Positions 55,179 to 64,000 of a stretch of 64,000 nt of DNA are shown here, in pieces. The stretch lies in contig OY986970.1 of assembly GCA_963920575.1 (NCBI GenBank), positions 20,839,274-20,903,273 of the forward strand, read 5' to 3'. The notes under the pieces were generated by a model. That model did no database searches. It was not told where the DNA came from and was given only the letters and a program-made list of their open reading frames with translations. Numbering within the stretch: the first letter of the stretch is position 1; the number at the start of each line of letters is the position of its first letter. This DNA comes from Narthecium ossifragum (lineage: Eukaryota > Streptophyta > Magnoliopsida > Dioscoreales > Nartheciaceae). Position numbers and translations under genes: made by a program.

Positions 55179-58100
55179 ATGGCATATAATTTAGTTCATC
55201 CTCAAATTCCAAGACTTACGAAGGATGGCTTTGACAATTGGTGCATTCAAATGAAAGCACTATTTGGATCCCAAGATCTATGGGAAGTCGTCGATGGAGG
55301 TTTCAGCGAGCCGACGACACAAGAGGAGGCATCGTTTACCCAGGCTCAAAGAGATACAGTGAAGGAAGCTAGAAAAAGAGACAAGAAAACATTGTTCTTG
55401 TTGTATCAAGGCGTGGACGAGTCGACATTTGAGAAGATCGCCGAAGCAACTTCTTCAAACGAAGCATGGGATACACTCGCTACCATGTTCAAAGGTGAAG
55501 AACGGGTCAAGCGGATTCATGTACAAATGTTGCAGTCCGAGTTCAAAGCTATTCATATGTTAGAGACCGAGAGTATCTCGGATTACTTTTCTCCGATTTT
55601 GGTGATTGTGAATCAATTGAAGAGGAATGGAGAAAGACTTCAAGATATTCGAGTAGCAGAGAAGATTCTTCGCTCCTTGACGACGAAATTTGAACATATC
55701 GTCGTCGCCATTGAAGAATCGAAAGATATAAATACATTATCCATTGATCAATTACTTGGATCTCTTCAAGTTCATGAACAAAGATTGCAAAAAAAGAACG
55801 AAGTCGTCGCTACCGAGCAAGTACTTGAGTCTAAGTTGAAGACAAAGTATCAAAGAGGCCGAAGCCGTGAAGAAAATCAAAAGAAAGATACAAGAGATGG
55901 CAAAAGCTATCGTGGGAGAGGACAAGGGACCTATAACAACAGTAGAGGTCATGGAAGAAATGTTGGAGGTCGTGAACACTCCAAAGCCAATATTCAATGT
56001 TATAATTGTAAAACATTCGGGCATTATAGCAATGAATGTTGGCACAAAGAGCAAAATAATTTGATTGAGTCAAATGATCAAGTAGAAGAATCAACTCTCT
56101 TGATGGCATGTCAAGAAGTTGGAAAAAGTATGCGAGAAGCTTGGTTCCTTGATTCCGGTGCAACAAATCAAATGTCTGGAAGGCTAGATCTCTTTTTGGA
56201 GTTGAATGAAGGAGTTCAAGGTGAAAACAAGTTTGGTGATTCATCCAAAACTCCAGTCAAAAGAGTAGGCAAGATAATGATTCAACGAAAGAATGGTATG
56301 CTTGACTATATCTCCAATGTTTATTATGTGCCAAATCTCAAAAGCAATATTTTAAGCATTGGCCAATTAATGGAGAAAGGCTATACCATTCACATGGAGG
56401 ATTCATTACTCACATTAGAAGACAAGAATAAGGCCTTGATTGCACAAGTTCCTATGACAAAGAACAGGATGTTTCCTCTTATGCTGAAGACTAATGTTCA
56501 AAAATGCTTGCAAGTATGCTTCAAAGATCCATCATGGTTATGGCATCTACGGTTTGGACATTGGCATTTTAATGGATTGAAGTTGTTGTCTACTAATGAC
56601 ATGGTGAAGGGTCTGCCGAAATTACTCCTCCAAATGAAGTATGTGAAAAATGCACTGTTGCAAAACAAGCAAGGGTTCCATTTCAAACCAGCAAGTCTTG
56701 GAAAGCAACGAAGCCTCTAGAATTGGTGCATACCAATATTTGTGGTCCTCTTCCAACATCTTATGGTGCAGGTAATAAATATTTCATAACCTTCACTGAT
56801 GATTTTAGTAGAAAATTATGGGTTTATTTTCTACAAGAAAAATCGGCGGCATTTTCTATCTTCAAAGAATTTAAGGCTCTCGTAGAAAGAGAGAGCAATG
56901 AAAAGTTGAAGACTCTAAGATCCGATAGAGGTGGAGAATACACATCAAATGCATTTAAGAAGCTTTGCAAAGATGAAGGTATTCGACAACAATTCACTGT
57001 TGCATATTCTTCTCAACAAAATGGGATTGCGAAGCGGAAGAATCGAACTATCCTAGACATGACGAGAAGCATGTTGAAGGAAAAGAATTTGCCAAATGAA
57101 TATTGGGCTGAAGGAGTTGCATGTGCTGCATATCTACTCAATCATTGTCCTACAATGAGTGTGAGGAATATGACACCACAAGAAGCTTGGAGTGGATACA
57201 AGCCAAGTGTAGGGCATTTGAAGATCTTTGGGTGTATTGCTTAGGCCCAAATATCAAAAGAAAAAAGAAAGAAGCTTGATGATCAAAGCCAAAAGTGTAT
57301 TTTTATAGGCTACAATGAGAATTTAAAGGCCTATAAATTGCATGATCCAATTGCTAAGAAGCTTATCATCAGTCATGATGTGGTATTCATGGAAGATAGT
57401 GCATGGGATTGGAGTTACCAAGAAATAAGTCAAGTCAAGACCACTTTAGATGAAGACAAAGAAGTTGAAGAAACAACTATTGAAGAAAATAATGCACAAC
57501 AACCACTGACGTCACCAACAAGGTTGGGTACTCCTTCACATTCAGCAATAGCATCTCCAAGAAGTTCCTCTGTGCCGGCGACAAGTTCCATAAGAACAAG
57601 AATTGGGTCAGACTCTCCCTTGAAGATGAGAAGCATAGAAGATATCTACAATGCTACAGAAGGTGAAAATGTGAATTTGCAATGTTTATTTGCTGATATT
57701 GAACCCCTATTTTTTGAAGAAGCACTGCAAAAGGAAGAATGGAGAAAAGCAATGCAAGAGGAGATACAAGCCATTGAGAAGAACAATACTTGGGAATTCA
57801 CTACGCTTCCTCAAGGCCACAAAGCAATTGGTACGAAATGGGTATTCAAGGTGAAGCGTACAACCAAAGGCAAAGTGGAGAGATACAAAGCAAGACTCGT
57901 CGCAAAAGGCTACAAGCAAAAAAAGGGGATAGATTATGATGAGGTATTCGCACCTGTTGCTCGATTAGATACAGTAAAATTAATCATTTCTCTTACAGCA
58001 CATCATAGTTGGAAGATATATCAACTAGATGTGAAGTCAGCATTTCTAAATGGATATTTAGAAGAAGAAGTGTACATCGAGCAACCTGAGGGATACATAG

Positions 58101-58780
58101 GGAAAGGAATGGAGGACAAAGTCTATCATTTGAAGAAGGCTTTGTACGGATTAAAGCAAGCACCTCGTGCATGGAATACTCGTATTGAAAACTATCTTCG
58201 AGAAGATGGATTCATCAAGTGCCCATATGAACATTCTACCTATTTGAAGAACAAGAAAGATGACATCATCATAATTTGCCTTTATGTTGATGATTTGTTA
58301 GTGACCGGAAGCAATGAAGCAATGATTGCTGACTTTAAGGCAATCATGAAAACAGAATTTGAGATGAAAGATGATGGTCTTATATCCTATTTCCTTGGTA
58401 TCGAAGTACAACAAAAAGAAAATGGCATATTTCTTTCTCAGGAAAGATATACTAGAGGTATCTTGTTGAAGTTTAAGATGGAACATTGCAAAGAAGTGAG
58501 TACTCCAGTTGCTTATGGAATGAAGCTTAGTAAAGATGAAGAAGGAAAACATGTGAATGCCACCCATTTCAAAGGAGTGAGCAGATACATGGAGAATCCA
58601 AAGGAGTCACATTGGATAGCAGCAAAAAGAATTCTAAGGTATCTAAAAGGTACGCTTAGATATGGTTTATTTTATGACGCCTCCAATAATGCAAATCTAA
58701 TTGGTTTTTCAGATAGTGATTGGGGTGGAGATCTTGATGAAAGGAAAAGTACATCAGGATATGTATTTTTCATGGGTTGA
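55179..58780 (+). pseudogene. gag-pol of copia G, three lesions
   Basis: Nearly complete polyprotein. 55179: gag with DUF4219 and UBN2 regions; CCHC knuckle CYNCKTFGHYSNEC near 55998; protease WFLDSGATNQM near 56142; gag-pre-integrase HLRFGHWHF near 56545. A missing base near 56622 shifts the frame. Integrase resumes at 56723 (DDE in HTNICGPL, RSDRGGEY, GIAKRKNRT); TAG at 57242 follows FGCIA, where Tyr is usual. RT from 57338: [17 protein letters not shown] at 58283-58294. RNase [18 protein letters not shown]. An in-frame deletion removes the LRYLTATRPD-type block between HFKG and VSRYMENP (near 58575). Confidence 0.88.
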
Positions 58781-58859
58781 CTTCAGTTTTTTTTTTTTTT
58801 TTTTTGTTGCTTAGTTGAGCCAAACTGGCTGAGCAATACTGCCAACACCTACACCACTA

Positions 58860-61800
58860 CTACAATACATCAAGCAAAAAATCCCCAGCAGCCCCCATCC
58901 GAGCCCGACGAGCAAGATCATCCGCAACATCATTGGAGGCACGGGGAATATGCACAAAAATAACACCCCCTAGACTCGCACTTAAGCTCCAAACTCTCTT
59001 AAGAATCGGTTGTAGTTCTACAACCCATACCTCTCTGCCGTTAAGGAAGTTGGCAGCATTCCTTGAGTCCGATTCAACCAACACCTTGCTAATGCCTTTC
59101 GCCACAGCTAGTTCCAGCCCCCGCCAAATCGCCAATAGCTCTACCTCATCACTGGATCAAGCTAGACCTCTCTGCATGAATGTCCAATCCGGTGTCCCCC
59201 CTCCACTCCAACAGACAACTCCAATACCGGCTTCTGTACTTCCAGGCAACCAGGATCCATCAGTTTGGACCATCGCGCAACCATGATCTCCTCTTGGATG
59301 TTGTACATATCCAGGATCGTGAGACCAACCCTTCCCACGCCAGAACTCCCCCGCCAGTCTGCATACTCGCCACACAAGAGACTCAGTGGGGACACCCGCA
59401 CCTCTCCAGATGACATCGTTCCTTTCCTTCCATAACATCCATAAACCATACCCCACCAGTGTTTTCACCCATCTATTAGAGACATTGGCCGACGAGGACT
59501 GAGTAAGCAAATGGAGAATGAGATCTAGGTTCCAGCCCTGAAGTGATCATTCATGTGAAGGAAGAAGGAGACTCCACATCCTGTGCGCATAGGGACAATC
59601 GCCTAGAATATGCCGAACCAATTCAACAACACCACACTCTCTTGGACAAGATCGATCGTGGATAAGGCCCCTTCTCCACAGGCAGTCCCTAGAAGGCACA
59701 CGCCCATGGAGGAGTTTCCAAAGGAAGTGGCGAACCCTTGGCCCTGCCGGCAAACTCCAAACATTAGTCCAAACAATCTGAGGGAGGTTAGCAGATCCCC
59801 TGCATTCTTTCATGACCAACCATAAGTAAAGAGATGAAGCATTCGACTTCCCTGTTCTGTTGAAGACCCACCTAGCATGATCTTTGTTTAGCGCAGGGTC
59901 GATACGTACCTCCAAAACCTCCTTGGCTAGATCTTCATGGAACTCCCGCTCTATCAGGTTTACGCACCATCGCCCCTCAATCATCAGGTTCCCCAGTTTG
60001 GAGTCCTCCAAAATACCACCTACTCTGGCAAGGCTTGGGTACAACAATAGCGGCCCCTCCCCCACCCACCACTCCAGCAGCGGATCAATGAGGCTATCAG
60101 GGGCTGGAGTGAACCTTAAGCCCGAATGAAGCACTTCTGCTGTTCGACAGAGCGCTTTCCAGAATGAAGATGAAGGCCTTGAGTGCGGGCGTGAAGGGAG
60201 CAGTCCCTTCCATTCATACTTATCCCTAGTAATCGCTTCCCAAGTAGAGTTGTCCCCTTCCAGAAAGCTCATCACCCTTCTCATATGCAGTGTTTTTTGC
60301 CATCGGACAAGGTTCCGGATGCCCAGGGCTCCCAACTCCGTTGGCTTGCAAATAAGCTCCCATCGCACACGAGACATCGAACCAGCTTCTCTCCAGAGGA
60401 ACGCACGGCATACTGTCTCTAGCTTGAGCAAAACAGAGACCGGCACGCACGAGGACATCATGACATGCACCGGCATGGCTTGCAGAACCGATCTAACAAG
60501 TGTAACTCGCCTCGCCTCCGAAAGCATAACGGCCTTCCACAAAGACACCTTCAGGGCTAGTTTATCAATGAACTCTCCAAAGTCCGGCGCCCTGAGCCTC
60601 CGGCCACTGACTGGTGTGCCCATGTATTTCCATACTCCAGTAGCCTCACCAATGCCTAGGATCCTGCATATTACCTATTGCTTATCGAGGGGTACCACTG
60701 GAGAGAATCTAACACTCGATTTGGCCGGGTTGATTGCAAGGCCGGAGAAAGACTTGAATCTAGCCAGCAGCAGTTTAAGGCTACGGGCCTCCATGGGATC
60801 CGCCCCAGTTGCAAATAGGCAGTCATCCGCGTAGAGCAAATGTGAGAATCTCCCTCCACCACGCCTCAGCTGCATCCCACGTATACCCACTCCTGGCCGT
60901 GAGACCAATATGGAGAGCACCTCCTGCATCAACAGAAACAAATAGGGTGAGAGGGGGTCGCCCTGCCGCAAATCCCGCTGAGATCTTGCGTGCCCAGAGA
61001 TCCTGCCATTGACGATGAAGGCAAAGCTTGGCGAAGTCACACACGCCATGACCCATGCCACCCATGACGTTGGAAAACCCATGCGACACATAATCTCCTT
61101 CTAGGCCGCCCAACGTACCCTGTCATAGGCCGAGCTAAAATCGAGTTTGATGACCATGGCTGCTCTCGACATAGGTGCAACCTCCATAGAGTGGAGCAGT
61201 TCCTGGGCAGCGCATATATTATCATGTATGGACCTCCCTGCCATGAACGCCGATTGTTCCTTCCCAACCACATCTCCCAGCACCACCTTCAATCTTCACA
61301 CCAGGATAGTAGAAACGATCTTATAACTTACATTGCACAAGCTAATAGGTCAGAATTGTTTGATCGTTCTAGGGTTCACACACTTCGGGACAAATGTAAC
61401 CAAGGTCTCATTCCAGCCAGCAGGAAGGGGGCACGAACGAAAGAAATAGAGCACAGCTGCAGTGACCTCCTTCCCAACAGACATCCAATTCTTTGTATAG
61501 AACTCAACATGCACACCATCTGGCCTTGGGCATTTGGTCTTTCCAAAGTTCAACACAGCCTCCTTGACCTCCAACTCTGACACAACACCACCTAGCATCG
61601 CCCTATGTTCTGGCAAGACCTGTGGCAAAGCAGGGAGGTCACCCTCCACCTGTGTTTCAGAGTCTATCCAAAGATCAGTGAAATACCAAGCAAACCTCAT
61701 TCCCATCTGCTCATTTGTCAAAACTATCACCCCATCCCCAACCACCAGCTCCTTAATTTAAATCTGTGTGATCTAGAAGCAACTAGCTTATGAAAAAATG

Positions 61801-62895
61801 CCAAGTTCCTATCCCCGCCATAACCCATTCCTTCCTCAGACGCTGGGCCACAACCCTTTCCTGTAGGGTGATGACAGCCGCGTGTTGTTTTTCAAGGGAC
61901 CGGAGCTCCCCTTCTTCTACCAGTGTAAGCCCTTGGTGTTCCTCTTTTAAATACATTTTCAGAATTGCTTCCTCCAAACGGGAGCCTCGCCTGAACGGAT
62001 CACAATGCGCCCTGGTATTAAAATGTTTAATTGCTATCTTGATGAGCTTGATCCTGGTCGCCCAGTTGTACTGCAGTGACCCATGCAAGTTCCTCCCCGA
62101 AGTCCTCCTCACCAAGGCCTTGAAACACTCCTCATCAAACCAGTGTTGTTGTAGACGAAACAATCCAGCACCATCCACCTGTGGCTACACACCCATAGTC
62201 AAGACCAGTGGGCAGTGGTCTGAACCCTGCCTACTTAAATGTCTCACCTCCATTCGCCCAAAAAAATCACCAGCTGAACCACAGCAGAGAACCTGGTCAA
62301 GCCACTCAGAGATCCGGCGATGGCCTGTCAGGCCTTTACACCAAGTAAAGGTACTTCCCACGAACCCCACATCTACTAGGGCATTGGTAGCAATGAACTC
62401 CAGAAACTCCCTCGACAAAGAGGACATAGCAAACGGCCGCCCACCCCTCTTCTCATACGGAGCAATAATCGCATTGAAGTCACCCATTATCACATGTGGA
62501 ACACCAGTGCTACTCACCCTACTCAGCATCTCCCAGAGAGTCCTACAACCACGAACCGAGCGTGCACTATACACCCCTGAGAAAATAACTTGAGGACCAC
62601 CATTAATCGTGACCAACCCATGGATGGCTTGAGACATGCCATGCATGAAGCTGACGTGCCCCAGCGATTGCCTCCAAGCCACCAGGATCCCTCCTCTTCG
62701 CCCCTCAGCTAGGATGAGGGAGGTTCCCCAATGCCATCCCAATCGCTTGCTAATAGCCGGCAACCCATCCCCTACAACAAAAACATCAATGATGAAAAAC
62801 ACGTCCAGTGCCAGTTCTCGAATTACACCACCGCAGATATCGATAACTCTATCTACACCCACCCCCCTACAATTCCAAGCAAAGGTCTTCAGCAT
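58860..62895 (-). pseudogene. LINE-2 ORF2: endonuclease, RT, zf-RVT, RNase H
   Basis: ATG at 62895 ([12 protein letters not shown]). Endonuclease to 62185 with MGDFN, STFTWC and SDHCPLV. TAG at about 62184; a frameshift near 61800 (AGIGT for GDRN). RT: RPDGVHVEFY; KLDFSSAYDRVRW; LRQGDPLSPYLFLL; YADD at 60833-60822. Long open stretch 60623-59547 (358 codons) covers the RT C-terminal region and zf-RVT (HFLWKLLHGRVPSRDCLWRRG, C-x3-C...H...C). RNase H 59280-58860: TDGSW, DEVELLAI, ESDSRN, IPRASNDVADDLA. About seven in-frame stops in total. Catalytic residues of all domains are still readable. Confidence 0.9.
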
Positions 62896-64000
62896 GGGTT
62901 ACTCCGAATTGGCCCTGCTCCAAGGCTTCCATTAGCACCGGGATCCTCACCGTAGGACGATGGCTCTCCCCCTATGTCTCTGGCTGGGCCGCCCTCAACC
63001 GCCCGCTTCAATAGCAGCAAAGAGGAGTTATGCCTCAACAGCGACTCCCCCGAGTCCTCGTGCATGGCACTGTTTTGTACGTTACTGTTTTTTCCAAGGT
63101 CCGAGATCTGTTGGGCACCACTAGAGCCAGCACCCGGGCCAAGACGCACCTGCTCTAACTGGTCCGCCCAGACCACTTTAAGAGTTCCAGTCTCACCCAA
63201 GTGAAACGGTTGAGCCCCCTCAAAACCAGGAGGCACCGAACAAGAGCTTCGAGAGGCTTCTTCCAAGGTGTGGTCCAACTCACCCACAACTGTGCCTAAT
63301 AAATGCTCCTTCCCTCGAGCGTTTCCCCTTTCCATAACCAGCAAACCCCTTCGCCATTCTCCTTTTCCCCAAGCGATCTCGCCCCCAAAATAGGCATCAG
63401 CGTCACTGTCGTCATCAAAGCCTCGCTGCCGCTCGCCAAGCCACGCCGACCAGGTGGAGCAAAACCATTTGCTTGGCTACCTTTCCGGTCGTCCTTCACG
63501 CTGGCCGACGTCCCTCGAATTTCACGCCATACCTTCTTGCCTCAGGACCTACGCCTGCCTCGTTCCACCCGGATCCAGCCACCATCTTCCGTCGGCGGAG
63601 CCGGAGACTGAAAGCGACGGCGGACATGGTCGGGGTATGGAGGCCGGATTCCTCCCTCCTCTTCTCTCAGTGTCTCCACCAGCTGCATCACAGAACGCCG
63701 TGCAGTGCCGAGGTCAGTCCCCTGCACTTCCTTCCCTGTTCCCGACCCCACGCCACCCAACTCCACATTAAAGCCGCAAGCAGAGCTTGTGTGACCCAGT
63801 CTCCTACACTTATGGCACAACACCACCCCTTCATAAGTGAAAACTTGGAAGAAGTTTGTTCCATCCTTGCAAACCTCCACCCCTTCCTTAAGAGGTTCAT
63901 CAGCCCTAACTTCCACACACACTCTTGTGTGCTCGCATCTAGCCGCCAGGGTCGTGGGAAGTTCCACCTTCAATGGAGTCCCCACCTTAGCTGCCAACTT
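62889..64000 (-). pseudogene. LINE-2 ORF1, C-terminal part
   Basis: Enters from the right edge with the end of DUF4283 ([25 protein letters not shown]), then a CCHC knuckle (CHKCRRLGHTSSACG, about 63830-63780), then a Pro/Arg-rich linker to a stop at about 63540. The same frame resumes to 63296; a shift leads to the last stretch 63344-62889 with the PPGFE motif. LINE-1's ORF1 has the same order. Confidence 0.8.

Larger units (their letters stand above)
54899..58785 (+). mobile_element. Copia G, 3' part interrupted by LINE-2
   Basis: Short 5' LTR, PBS, and gag-pol read on the plus strand, divergent from the P450. The coding region stops inside RNase H ([12 protein letters not shown], 58780), where the T-run of LINE-2 begins. 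The remainder and 3' LTR are outside the window. TSD left copy would be CCGCA (54894-54898). Reads as a Tork/Tnt1-like copia by its single long gag-pol and short LTR. Confidence 0.88.
58786..64000 (-). mobile_element. LINE-2: plant L1-type LINE, 5' end outside window
   Basis: Poly-T at 58786-58804 is the poly-A tail of a minus-strand LINE inserted in copia G. Reading left from the window edge: ORF1 end, ORF2 with endonuclease, RT, zf-RVT and RNase H, short 3' UTR with GAGCCAAACTGGCTGAG. Same clade as LINE-1 (colinear domains, shared wording) but diverged. Its coding region is less damaged than LINE-1's. The 3' TSD is next to TGACTTCAG; the partner is off-window. Confidence 0.9.

Noticed and set aside
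60250..60834. 194-codon plus-strand frame in LINE-2
   Set aside because: Antisense shadow of the RT region; the minus strand carries YADD and neighbouring RT motifs.

Overview
The window is plant nuclear DNA, probably from a monocot: the only host gene has a GC-rich first exon, and almost everything else is LTR retrotransposons, LINEs and DNA-transposon remnants. No prokaryotic genes, rRNA genes or CRISPR arrays were seen. I cannot name the species from sequence alone.

Host gene. One intact CYP72A-type cytochrome P450 gene lies on the minus strand, ATG at 54704 and TGA at 6870-6872. Five exons (54410-54704, 8567-8787, 8187-8431, 7697-8075, 6870-7295) join through GT-AG introns in phases 1, 0, 2, 0 into an uninterrupted 521-codon frame with every P450 signature. 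Introns 2-4 are 111 to 401 bp. Intron 1 is 45,622 bp, because a full-length LINE landed in an intron of about 497 bp and was then used as a landing pad by other elements.

Nest inside intron 1. LINE-1 (9132-54238, plus strand) has an 18-bp target-site duplication (TSD) and about 6.2 kb of its own sequence in five pieces. It holds: gypsy-like non-autonomous element A (11651-29190, TSD GTGGT); SIRE-type copia F (29202-38496) only 6 bp to the right; solo LTR C2 (38871-49482, TSD AGATC); and solo LTR D (52291-53737, TSD TGGAT). A contains solo LTR C1 (13572-24306), which contains element B1 (14610-22339, TSD GTGCT). C2 contains B2 (40974-49245). The own lengths of the eight elements plus their TSDs add up exactly to the LINE span, which supports the parse.

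Flanks. From 1 to 4690 there are copia E (minus, 5' LTR and gag; the rest is outside the window), a MULE transposase fragment and an old copia gag. 4690-6033 holds nothing recognised. A PIF/Harbinger-like element (6037-6804, TSD TTA) ends 65 bp downstream of the P450 stop codon. Upstream of exon 1, copia G (LTR at 54899) sits 194 bp from the P450 ATG. G is cut at 58785 by a second LINE of the same clade on the minus strand (LINE-2), which runs off the right edge.

Most unusual signals. (1) Five LTR types from copia and gypsy lineages carry GATC/GTCGAC inverted repeats just upstream of the LTR TATA box; several share a half-site, 6-nt spacer, half-site design (core CGAT-N6-ATCG). (2) B1 and B2 share the same gag-plus-integrase structure without protease or reverse transcriptase, so the family was probably mobilised in trans in that form. 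(3) A P450 frame has remained open across a 45-kb transposon-filled intron.
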